From Microcaldota archaeon (GTDB lineage: Archaea; Micrarchaeota; Micrarchaeia; Anstonellales; Bilamarchaeaceae), in assembly GCA_023129075.1 (NCBI GenBank), contig JAGMCT010000012.1, positions 16,849 through 80,848 of the forward strand: a DNA stretch of 64,000 bases, in the 5' to 3' direction. Positions 30,585 to 39,010 of this stretch are shown piece by piece; position 1 is the stretch's first letter; every line of letters starts with the position of its first letter. A program made the position numbers and the translations under genes. The notes below the pieces were generated by a model. The model was not told the DNA's origin. It worked only from the letters and a program-made list of their open reading frames with translations, and did not search any database.

Positions 30585-31463
30585 ATGTTTATTGCTGTTC
30601 TTTCAGATAAACCTGATTCAAGAAAAGACCTTTGCAGAGCTATTGGAAAGAAAACCGGGGAGGGAGATATTAGCTTTTATTCCTCTAATTTCCAGGGGGT
30701 TATCCGCACCCTTGTTGAACCCTCTCTTTATCCAGATAAACTCCAGCCTCTGTTATATACACTCTCTATTGCAGACTATGTTATTCTTATTGTTGAAGAG
30801 CTTAATCCTTATATTGGAGAGATAATCGTTGCACTTGACTCCTTAAAAAAAGAAAATGGAGCTATTCTTTCCCAGATTGAACTGCCTGTTAAAGGAACAG
30901 TATTGGAAAATTACAAAAGAATCTCATCTTCTGAAGAAGCAAAACAGGAGGTCCTTTCTCTTCAGGATTCTTTGGATGAAGAGAAAACAATTGCACTTGT
31001 AGATGGAGCATTCCAGGTAAAGAGTGTAGGAAATGTAGCATTGGGTGCAGTAAAATCCGGTGTTATAAAGAAACATGATAAATTGATGTTTTTTCCTTTA
31101 AATTCAGAGATAGAGATAAAGACCATCCAATTAAATGACAAGGACGTAAATGAGGTTTCTGCCGGAGGAAGATTTGGAATATGCTATAAGGGGGACCCCA
31201 TTGAACGCGGAATCCTTTCTTCTTTATCCTTTCTTCTGGCTGATAAGATACCAGGAACCTTTTCCAAATCACAATTCTATACTAATGAGATTCCAAAGAA
31301 GATTCATGTTTATTCCAATTTTCAATTTGTAGGAGGAGATATTTCTAGTTCAGTTCTTTCTTTGGAAAAACCCCTTGCTTATACTGTAGATGATAGGATA
31401 TTGATTCTGGACCCTGGCAATAAAAAATTAAGGATTTGCGGTGTTTTTTTCCCAAAAACCTAA
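30585..31463 (+). CDS. EF-Tu/SelB-like protein with degenerate G domain
   Basis: Domain-2-like IALVDGAFQVKSVGNVALGAVKSGVIKKHDKLMFFP; no GxxxxGK[ST] or NKxD. Confidence 0.55.
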   Translation: MFIAVLSDKPDSRKDLCRAIGKKTGEGDISFYSSNFQGVIRTLVEPSLYPDKLQPLLYTLSIADYVILIVEELNPYIGEIIVALDSLKKENGAILSQIELPVKGTVLENYKRISSSEEAKQEVLSLQDSLDEEKTIALVDGAFQVKSVGNVALGAVKSGVIKKHDKLMFFPLNSEIEIKTIQLNDKDVNEVSAGGRFGICYKGDPIERGILSSLSFLLADKIPGTFSKSQFYTNEIPKKIHVYSNFQFVGGDISSSVLSLEKPLAYTVDDRILILDPGNKKLRICGVFFPKT

Positions 31464-31528
31464 TTTCTGAAAAAAGAAAGATATAAAAAAGTATATGGAG
31501 TATTACTAGATTATTAATTGGTGAAAAA

Positions 31529-31723
31529 ATGACAGAAGGAACAGTAAAATTTTATAACGACATGAAAAAATTCGGTTTTATTGCCGGAGACGACGGAAAA
31601 GAGTATTTCGTACACGAGACTGGACTCAAGGAGGGAACATCCCTTGCTGAGGGTGACAAGGTTAAATTTGAAGTCGTAGAAGGAGACAAAGGACCAAAAG
31701 CAGAACAAGTTGAAAAAATCTGA
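31529..31723 (+). CDS. Cold-shock domain protein, copy 1
   Basis: GTVKFYNDMKKFGFIAGDDGKEYFVHETGL. Confidence 0.92.
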   Translation: MTEGTVKFYNDMKKFGFIAGDDGKEYFVHETGLKEGTSLAEGDKVKFEVVEGDKGPKAEQVEKI

Positions 31724-31790
31724 TTTTTTTATGATTTTTTAATTTATTCTTTCTTTTTCTTTTTTTCTATTTTTTATAATTTTCTTATAA
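31721..31790 (+). terminator. Poly-T tract, likely archaeal terminator after csp copy 1
   Basis: TGATTTTTTTATGATTTTTTAATTTATTCTTTCTTTTTCTTTTTTTC. Confidence 0.55.
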
Positions 31791-31791
31791 T

Positions 31792-31878
31792 CTTTCCTTT
31801 TCTAAAGGAAGCTTTTTCAACATTCTTTCCTTTTCTAAAGGAAGCTTTTTCAACATTCTTTCCTTTTCTAAAGGAAAC
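31792..31878. repeat. 33-bp tandem repeat, about 2.6 copies, with internal inverted repeat TTCCTTT-TCT-AAAGGAA
   Basis: CTTTCCTTTTCTAAAGGAAGCTTTTTCAACATT starts at 31792, 31825 and 31858. Confidence 0.9.
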
Positions 31879-31944
31879 TAAGAGATACCTTTATCAGAGA
31901 GCACAAACCCCAGACCTTAAAAACATTACATTTGAAGATTCATC

Positions 31945-32256
31945 ATGAAAAAATATCTTATCTTATTTCTGCTTCTGAGCGCGCCTTTATTTGCGGTTAC
32001 CTTAGAACAATGTGAAACAGAGTATATCTCCTGTATAAAGCAGTGCTGTCCTCTTGTAGATGGGGAATGGGATGAAAGTATACCGGACTGCGCTTATGAT
32101 GCCAACAAATATTCTGATGCTGATTTGCAGGAAATATGCGGACACTGTTTTGACAGCCACGATGCATGCCTGGAGCAGGCCCAGTCAGGGGAATGCTGTT
32201 TACCTATATCCATACTTGGATTTATTGGCCTTGGTTTATTTGTATTAAAAGGTTAG
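31945..32256 (+). CDS. Small secreted Cys-rich protein with C-terminal TM
   Basis: Signal MKKYLILFLLLSAPLFAVT; paired Cys; C-terminal hydrophobic segment. Confidence 0.6.
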   Translation: MKKYLILFLLLSAPLFAVTLEQCETEYISCIKQCCPLVDGEWDESIPDCAYDANKYSDADLQEICGHCFDSHDACLEQAQSGECCLPISILGFIGLGLFVLKG

Positions 32257-32329
32257 ATTCTGGTTTGGATGCAATAGAAAGATATAAAAAAACATAGGGA
32301 GTATAAAAGGATTATTAATTGGTGAAAAA

Positions 32330-32524
32330 ATGACAGAAGGAACAGTAAAATTTTATAACGACATGAAACACTTCGGTTTTATTGCCGGAGACGACGGAAA
32401 AGAGTATTTCGTACACGAGAGCGGACTCAAAGAAGGAACATCCATCGGCGAAGGTGACAAAGTTAAATTTGAAGTTGTAGAAGGAGACAAAGGACCAAAA
32501 GCAGAACAAGTTGAAAAAATCTGA
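32330..32524 (+). CDS. Cold-shock domain protein, copy 2
   Basis: Nearly identical to the 31529 gene. Confidence 0.92.
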   Translation: MTEGTVKFYNDMKHFGFIAGDDGKEYFVHESGLKEGTSIGEGDKVKFEVVEGDKGPKAEQVEKI

Positions 32525-32590
32525 TTTTTTTATGATTTTTTAATTTATTCTTTCTTTTTTTATTCTTTTTTTCTATTTTTTATAATTTCT
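32522..32590 (+). terminator. Poly-T tract after csp copy 2
   Basis: Same T-rich sequence as after copy 1. Confidence 0.5.
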
Positions 32591-32669
32591 TCTTCTGAAT
32601 GTGTGGGGAAGGGAAAATTCATTGGTTATTGCCGAAAAGCTTAAATACCAAAATGCACTTTATAAGATA

Positions 32670-33182
32670 ATGACCTATGATAAGAACAAATTAGCGAACG
32701 TTCTGCATTATATTATTTCTGAAATTGGAGGCAAGTCCAATGTTGGAAAAACCGTTTTATACAAACTGCTTTACTTTGCTGATTTTGATTATTATGAACA
32801 TTATGAAGAAAAATTAACAGGAGAGCAATATAGAAAAATTGATAATGGTCCTGCTCCATCTCACTTTGATAAGATAATTGAACAACTAGAAAAAAAGGGA
32901 AAGATAGTAGAAGAAAAAATAGATCGTCCTGGTTTTACTCGATTTAGATATCTCTCATTCAAAAAACCAGATCTAAACAATTTAACTGCAAGGGAGATAA
33001 AAGTAATAGATGGAGTTATACAAAGACTAGGGGGGATGAATGCAAATAAAATAAGCGAATACTCCCATAGTGACATACCTTGGAAAGCTACAAAAGAGAA
33101 AGATATAATTGATTATGAACTCGTTTTTTACAGAGATGCTGCTTATTCAGTGAGGGAAGATGAAGGTGGAAATTCAGATTGA
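32670..33182 (+). CDS. Panacea/SocA-like (DUF4065) antitoxin candidate
   Basis: LANVLHYIISEIGGKSNVGKTVLYKLLYFADFDYYEHYEEKLTGEQYRKIDNGPAP. Confidence 0.75.
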   Translation: MTYDKNKLANVLHYIISEIGGKSNVGKTVLYKLLYFADFDYYEHYEEKLTGEQYRKIDNGPAPSHFDKIIEQLEKKGKIVEEKIDRPGFTRFRYLSFKKPDLNNLTAREIKVIDGVIQRLGGMNANKISEYSHSDIPWKATKEKDIIDYELVFYRDAAYSVREDEGGNSD

Positions 33183-33522
33183 TGATTTAGGGGTCTCAGA
33201 ATTTCAAAAGGACCTCAAAAAACTTTGTAAAAAGTATAGAAATCTTCAAAAAGACTTTGAGCGTTTGAAGAGTGTTTTAAGAGTCGAACCAACTAACAAA
33301 GCAAATCGAGTAGATGAATTAGGAAAAAGCGTTGAAGTTCCAATATACAAAGTAAAAAAATTTCGTTCTACTGATTTTAAAGGAAAAGGAAATAAAAGCG
33401 GTTTTCGGGTTATTTATGCATATGGTGAAGAGCAGGGGAAGATAATAATGATTCAAATTTACCATAAAAATAAAACCAAGGATTTAGATAGAGAAAGAGT
33501 ATATACATATTTTAAACGATAA
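33160..33522 (+). CDS. RelE/YafQ-like toxin candidate
   Basis: SEFQKDLKKLCKKYRNL...GKGNKSGFRVIYAYGEEQGKIIMIQIYHKNKTKDL; overlaps the 3' end of the antitoxin gene. Confidence 0.65.
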   Translation: MKVEIQIDDLGVSEFQKDLKKLCKKYRNLQKDFERLKSVLRVEPTNKANRVDELGKSVEVPIYKVKKFRSTDFKGKGNKSGFRVIYAYGEEQGKIIMIQIYHKNKTKDLDRERVYTYFKR

Positions 33523-33582
33523 AACCACGCTTTCTATTGCCATATGTGTCACATTTTTAAATAGCCTCGACCTTATCCAATT

Positions 33583-34257
33583 ATGCCTCTTAAAGCAATC
33601 CTCTTTGACCTGGATAATACCCTTATAGATTTCATGAAATTCAAAAAAGAAACCTCAAAAGCAGCTGCAAAAGCCATGATTTTTCACGGCCTTCCTTCTG
33701 ATGAAAAGACCATTTACAAGAGAATCTTCCAGATTTACGACGAATACGGCATAGAATACCAGAAAACCTTTTTCCGGGTAATAACACCCTTTAAATTAGA
33801 GATAAACAAGGCAGAGAGAATACAACAAGCAGCCATTCTTGCCTACTTAAAGAAGAAGTTCTCTGTGCTTAAGCCGTATGCCTCTGTAAAACCTATTTTA
33901 AGGCGTTTAAGGAAAAAATACAAATTAGCCATAGTTACTGATGCCCCAAGGAATAAAGCATGGCAGAGGCTTGTTTTATGCGGTCTGGAGGATTATTTTG
34001 ACCTTGTTATAACCTATAATGATACTAAGGAGAAGAAACCTTCCTCGAAACCATTCAAAAAGGCCCTTTCCTCTCTGAAATTAAAGCCCTCTGAGATTCT
34101 TTTCATCGGAGATAATCCCGGAAGAGACGTAAAAGGGGCAAAATCCCTTGGAATGAAAACAGCTCTTGCTTTTTACGGCTTAACAAGAGGTAAATCCAGG
34201 GTAAAACCTGATTATATTTTAAAGAGGTTTGAGGATATTCTGAAGGTGGTCAAATAA
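33583..34257 (+). CDS. HAD-superfamily hydrolase
   Basis: ILFDLDNTLID; LAIVTDAPRNKAW; ILFIGDNPGRDVKGAKSLGMKTAL. Confidence 0.9.
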   Translation: MPLKAILFDLDNTLIDFMKFKKETSKAAAKAMIFHGLPSDEKTIYKRIFQIYDEYGIEYQKTFFRVITPFKLEINKAERIQQAAILAYLKKKFSVLKPYASVKPILRRLRKKYKLAIVTDAPRNKAWQRLVLCGLEDYFDLVITYNDTKEKKPSSKPFKKALSSLKLKPSEILFIGDNPGRDVKGAKSLGMKTALAFYGLTRGKSRVKPDYILKRFEDILKVVK

Positions 34258-34333
34258 GCAACCTTCCCGGCTTTCTTTGTGTCTGTATTTCATTATAAAT
34301 AAATCTTTCTTGATTAAGCTGGGTTCCAAAAAG

Positions 34334-35923
34334 CTATTTTTTAGAATATAATACTACAGAAGGGTCTCCAAGTAAAATATTCCACCCTGAACCTCCTGTT
34401 TTCTTCATATCATAATTTTTATAATATGATTCTCCAACCGTATGTGAGTCAAATAAAAGTTCATAAAACACTTTAGAATCTGCAGGAGTTGCAACTATGA
34501 CCGGGCCTTTCTCTGATTTGATTAGATGTTCAGAAAATGAATCTTCATCCCTTTCAAAAAAACTTCCTACCATACAGGCCTTTACTTCAAAAAGAGGTAT
34601 TATTTCCTTAAAAACCATGTCCTCCTTACATATTGGTCCCCTGGGGAATATACAATTATAGCTTCCATGGGAATGTGCAATAACAAATCTTTTTTTAGAA
34701 ATCAATTCTTCAAGTATATCTTCCCTATCAGTACCATCACCATATTGAACAAAATCAAAATTAGAAGGTATTTCATCTTTTCTGTCATCAATCTCTTCTT
34801 CGCTCAAACCCTCCGTGTTTTCCATATATGTTACATGGATATCTGAGGGTACTGACGGAAACATATAATAGGTACCACAATTACAAGACCAACGCTCTTC
34901 AGGTAAATTAAGAGTTCTACAAGGTCTAGCAGAGGATGCAATTATTAACATTTCTTTAACAATTTCAAGGTTTTTTGTTTTTTCAATAATCTTTAAAAGT
35001 TCTTCATTGGTCCTCACCGGCCACCTTCCCAAATAGATTTCTAATCCTTTTTTATCTTTTATTACTTCATCCTCTTCATAAAACCCATTACCATTTGTAT
35101 CCCATTCATCTAAATCCGCATAGAATATGTCCAAGCCAGAAGAAAAGTAAACTGGATATTCATATGTTTTACCTTCTATGCTACCACTTGGCTCTATTTT
35201 CCTTAGATAATAACCTGTAGGCACATTCCAGCTGTTATCTAGGTTATAACTGTCCAGAAATCGTTTTATTGCTTTTTCAGGTGTATCTTCAACTACAATA
35301 GCATATGTAAATGGTTCTGAAAGTGGTTCTACTTTAGTGTCTCCTATAAGTAAAACATATTTGATTCCGTTTTTATTATAATAATTTCTTAGAGCACCCT
35401 TTATTTTTTCAGCCAAATGTTCTCCCTCATAATTCTCTGCAATATATTCCAATGTTAAAACCCCCACCTCAAAACCGAATTCATTTTTTTTCCATTGAAT
35501 AAATTCTTGCAAAGAGCCTAAAAATAGAGGTCTGGTAACAATAATAAAATCCAGTTTTTCATTATAACATTCTTCATTCAAACAAGAAGACAGTTCTCGA
35601 AAACAAGTGTTATTTGTACATACGTAGCCTTCATCACAAGGAGGATTATTATATTCACATCCTGATCTTAGAATACACATATTATTAAGGCACCGATAAT
35701 TTTCAGCGCAAGAAGGGTTACTATAAGCACAACCAATTTCCTCTTCTTCAATATTGATTTCATTATCTTCAACTGAAGGATATTCAGAAAGGTTGCTTAC
35801 GATTGTTTCATTAGAATACTCATACTCCTCTAATGGTCGTTGGATACAACCACTAAAGACTAACAGTACAATAAATAATCCAAAATATAACCTGTATTTT
35901 ATCACGTTTTTATTTTCAAACAA
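34334..35923 (-). CDS. Lipoprotein with Cys-rich repeats and C25 (gingipain)-like peptidase domain
   Basis: Lipobox LLVFSGC; KYVLLIGDTKVEPL; RFVIAHSHGSYNC; VKACMVGSFFERDEDSFSEHLIKSEKGPVIVATP; LLGDPSVVLYSKK. Confidence 0.7.
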   Translation of the reverse strand: MFENKNVIKYRLYFGLFIVLLVFSGCIQRPLEEYEYSNETIVSNLSEYPSVEDNEINIEEEEIGCAYSNPSCAENYRCLNNMCILRSGCEYNNPPCDEGYVCTNNTCFRELSSCLNEECYNEKLDFIIVTRPLFLGSLQEFIQWKKNEFGFEVGVLTLEYIAENYEGEHLAEKIKGALRNYYNKNGIKYVLLIGDTKVEPLSEPFTYAIVVEDTPEKAIKRFLDSYNLDNSWNVPTGYYLRKIEPSGSIEGKTYEYPVYFSSGLDIFYADLDEWDTNGNGFYEEDEVIKDKKGLEIYLGRWPVRTNEELLKIIEKTKNLEIVKEMLIIASSARPCRTLNLPEERWSCNCGTYYMFPSVPSDIHVTYMENTEGLSEEEIDDRKDEIPSNFDFVQYGDGTDREDILEELISKKRFVIAHSHGSYNCIFPRGPICKEDMVFKEIIPLFEVKACMVGSFFERDEDSFSEHLIKSEKGPVIVATPADSKVFYELLFDSHTVGESYYKNYDMKKTGGSGWNILLGDPSVVLYSKK

Positions 35924-35967
35924 AACAATTAAATACTTTAATAGTACAATAAATTTGGTGAAATAGA

Positions 35968-36129
35968 ATGGCTAAACCTATTAGGGCTACCCCTACCTTA
36001 CGGGGGGAAGATGCCATAAAATTTGTAAAGGAGACGATTAAAGAAGAAGAAACCCCTTCTAAAAATAGGGTAAGGACCATTCTAAGAGCTAGAAGAAACT
36101 TTTCTTATTTTGAGCAATTCATTTCATAA
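35968..36129 (+). CDS. 53-aa antitoxin-like small protein (MAKPIRATPTLRGEDA...)
   Basis: Complete ORF below the track length cut-off, read directly. Confidence 0.6.
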   Translation: MAKPIRATPTLRGEDAIKFVKETIKEEETPSKNRVRTILRARRNFSYFEQFIS

Positions 36130-36187
36130 TTGAGGATATTGCCCAATTTCTAGGATAATACTCAAAAATAGAACAAAATTGAGTACT

Positions 36188-36238
36188 CCATTCCCCAAAA
36201 ATGTAACAGTTTTGTGTATTCCATTCCCCAAAAATGTA
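36188..36238 (+). promoter_or_regulatory. Two direct repeats CCATTCCCCAAAAATGTA spaced 33 bp, upstream of a TATA-like ATTTAAAAATATT
   Basis: Identical 18-mers at 36188-36205 and 36221-36238. Confidence 0.6.
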
Positions 36239-36271
36239 GTATTTAAAAATATTACTGATAATAAAAACATC

Positions 36272-37585
36272 ATGGCAGAGATAAGCGAACTTATGGAAAT
36301 GTTCAATCCATGGTGGAAAACTAAGGAATATTCTACAGAACTTAAAAAAAGAGAAATTTTGAAAACACTGAATGAATACATTAAGGAAAAGCAGGTAATA
36401 ACCCTTAACGGCATGAGGAGAGCAGGAAAAACAAGTATAATGCGTCTTCTTATAGAAAAATTGGTAAAGGAAGAACCCCCTCAGAACATTCTTTTCTTCT
36501 CTTTTGACGGCTTAAAAAGAGACAGCACATACCTTGAGGAGGTTATAAAAGAATATGAACGGCTGGTTGCTCCTAAAGGAAAAAAATATATATTTCTTGA
36601 TGAAATACAATTTATAGATGGGTGGGAGTGGATAATAAAGAGATTTTATGATTCAGGAGACTATAAATTCATTCTTTCAGGTTCTTCCTCATTTTCCATT
36701 CTTAAAAGTGCAGGAAAGGCGCTTGTTGGAAGAACCTTTGATTTTCATGTAACCCCTCTTAAATTATCAGAACTCTTCTATTTTAAGAATAAAAAGATAC
36801 CAACAATAACCCTTGATGAAATAATAAGCGAAAGCATTTCCAATCTGGAGAAAAGATTCTTTATTTATAGAAAAGCGGCAGAAACAGAAACTGCAGAATA
36901 TCTTATGAATGGCGGACTGCCCGAAATAATATCCATTGAACATGAAAAAGCGGTTAGGTATGTAAGAGACAGCGTAGTTGATAAGGTTATTTTCAGAGAT
37001 ATAACAGAAACATTTGAGGTTGTTGAACCAACCAAGATAAAGGAATTGTTTTATTCGCTTTTAGAACACCCTGGAGCCCTAATTGAAAGCAACACCTTTC
37101 TTTCAAAGTTGGACATATCCAGAAAAACCCTATCAAAATACTTGGAATACCTAAAACTTTCATATCTTATAAAAGAGGTTCATAATTATACAGGAAGAGA
37201 ATCCAAATCTTTAAGAAAAACAAAGAGATATTATGTTGAGGATAATTCTCTTTTGATGTATCTGAAAAAGCCCCCCGAAATAGGAAGATTTGCTGAGAAT
37301 GCAGCAGTCCTAGCGTGTGATGCAAAATATTTCTGGAGAGAAAGGAATAAAGAAGTAGATATTATTCTTCAATCCAATGGAAATATTCTTCCTGCTGAAG
37401 TAAAATATACAAATAACATATCCAATAAGGACTTACAGGGATTATTCTCATTTGCTTCCAGGTTCAATATAAACAATGCTCTTGTGGTAACAAAAGATAT
37501 CTTATCTGATGAAGAAAGAGAATACTACGGCCAGAAACTCAAAATAAGGTTTATTCCTTTATGGATGTTTTTGTTGCAGAGTTGA
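36272..37585 (+). CDS. P-loop ATPase with DUF4143-like C-terminus
   Basis: VITLNGMRRAGKTSIMRLLI Walker A; YIFLDEIQFIDGWEWIIKRFYD; C-terminal EVDIILQSNGNILPAEVKYT. Start moved to the internal ATG after the repeats. Confidence 0.85.
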   Translation: MAEISELMEMFNPWWKTKEYSTELKKREILKTLNEYIKEKQVITLNGMRRAGKTSIMRLLIEKLVKEEPPQNILFFSFDGLKRDSTYLEEVIKEYERLVAPKGKKYIFLDEIQFIDGWEWIIKRFYDSGDYKFILSGSSSFSILKSAGKALVGRTFDFHVTPLKLSELFYFKNKKIPTITLDEIISESISNLEKRFFIYRKAAETETAEYLMNGGLPEIISIEHEKAVRYVRDSVVDKVIFRDITETFEVVEPTKIKELFYSLLEHPGALIESNTFLSKLDISRKTLSKYLEYLKLSYLIKEVHNYTGRESKSLRKTKRYYVEDNSLLMYLKKPPEIGRFAENAAVLACDAKYFWRERNKEVDIILQSNGNILPAEVKYTNNISNKDLQGLFSFASRFNINNALVVTKDILSDEEREYYGQKLKIRFIPLWMFLLQS

Positions 37586-37589
37586 TAAT

Positions 37590-38948
37590 ATGATTTCTAT
37601 TACACTTTACGGAGGAGCAAACGAGATAGGGGGAAGCAAAATCCTTCTGGAAGACAAGGATGCAAAAATTTATCTGGATTTTGGAGAGCCGTTTGGTTTT
37701 GGAGAGGATTACTTCTATGACTGGCTGAAACCAAGAAAGGTAAATGGACTTGAGGTTTATTTTGAACTAGGTTTAATGCCTAAAATAAAAAAAATATACA
37801 ATGAAAAACACCTGGAACTTACTGACTTAAAATATGAAAAGCCGGATATTGATGCGGTTTTTATTTCTCATTCCCACTCAGACCATACTGGACACCTAAA
37901 ATTTCTTGATGAAATAATCCCTGTCTATTTGGGCCATGGAACAAAGGCTGTCATGGACGCCTATAAACATCTTTATCCTCAATTTACTGACCATGGAAAA
38001 CATGAGGCTATCCATACATTCAAATCAGGAGACAAAATAAAGGTAAAGCACCTGACTATTGAACCAATCCATGTAGAGCATTCAGTTCCAGGAGCTTACG
38101 GCTTTATTATTCATACTTCCAAAGGCCCCCTTGTTTATACAGGGGACTTTAGAATGCACGGTCCAAAGGCCTCGATGACAAAGGAGTTTATAGAGAAGGC
38201 TTCTTTATGCAACCCTTATGCTATGCTCTGTGAAGGAACCAGAATGACTCCTGATGCTGAACATAATTATACAGAAAAGGAGGTGGAAGAAAGAGCATCT
38301 TCAATTATTAAGGATTCAAAAGGCCTTGTTCTTGCTTATTTTGCAATGACAAATGTTGACAGGTTTATGAGCTTTTACCATGCTGCTGTAAAAAATAACA
38401 GGATTTTGGTTGTTGATACTCGGTTGGCCTATATTCTAGACTGCTTTAAAGAGAAGATTTCTGCTCTTCCTGATGTTTTTTCTGATGAAAATATAAGAGT
38501 TTACTATAGATTATCTAAAAGCTGTACCTTTTGTGATAAGGATTATTATCCGTGGGAAAGAGAATATTTTTCTAAGAAAATTACATATGAAGAGATTAAT
38601 AAGAATCCTCTGAAGTATGTGATTCATTCGGGTTTTAATAAACTAATGGAATTGATTTATCTCAAACCAGAGAATGCTGATTTTATCTATTCTTCTTCAG
38701 AGCATTTCCTTGAAGGGGAGGATAATGAAGAGATGAGAACAGTTTTGGAGAACTGGATGGGGCATTTTAATATTAAATTTCATAAAACTCATTGTTCAGG
38801 GCATGCTTCTAAAAATGATTTAGTTGGGGCAATTAAGAAGATAAATCCCAATATTTTGATTCCTGTTCATACACAGAATTCTGAAGAGTTTAAGAAACAT
38901 CATTCTAATGTAATTATTCCGGAGAAAGGGAAAAGAATTGAGATTTAG
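37590..38948 (+). CDS. RNase J-like metallo-beta-lactamase-fold hydrolase
   Basis: YGGANEIGGSKILLE; VFISHSHSDHTGHL; PLVYTGDFRMHGP; HCSGHAS. Confidence 0.85.
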   Translation: MISITLYGGANEIGGSKILLEDKDAKIYLDFGEPFGFGEDYFYDWLKPRKVNGLEVYFELGLMPKIKKIYNEKHLELTDLKYEKPDIDAVFISHSHSDHTGHLKFLDEIIPVYLGHGTKAVMDAYKHLYPQFTDHGKHEAIHTFKSGDKIKVKHLTIEPIHVEHSVPGAYGFIIHTSKGPLVYTGDFRMHGPKASMTKEFIEKASLCNPYAMLCEGTRMTPDAEHNYTEKEVEERASSIIKDSKGLVLAYFAMTNVDRFMSFYHAAVKNNRILVVDTRLAYILDCFKEKISALPDVFSDENIRVYYRLSKSCTFCDKDYYPWEREYFSKKITYEEINKNPLKYVIHSGFNKLMELIYLKPENADFIYSSSEHFLEGEDNEEMRTVLENWMGHFNIKFHKTHCSGHASKNDLVGAIKKINPNILIPVHTQNSEEFKKHHSNVIIPEKGKRIEI

Positions 38949-39010
38949 GCGGAAATGATGAAAATAGGTTCCTATAAAGCTTTTTAAAGGATTTCTTATA
39001 AATTGATTCC

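Noticed and set aside
31792-31878. Possible CRISPR array
   Set aside because: Units are directly contiguous with no unique spacers and there are no cas genes; a simple tandem repeat
36179-36271. N-terminal extension of the DUF4143-type ATPase in the ORF track
   Set aside because: Encodes the operator-like repeats and overlaps the TATA-like element; internal ATG at 36272 fits better
37590-38948. MBL-fold gene as a defence nuclease
   Set aside because: Motifs fit ordinary RNase J-like/MBL hydrolases; location in the island alone is insufficient
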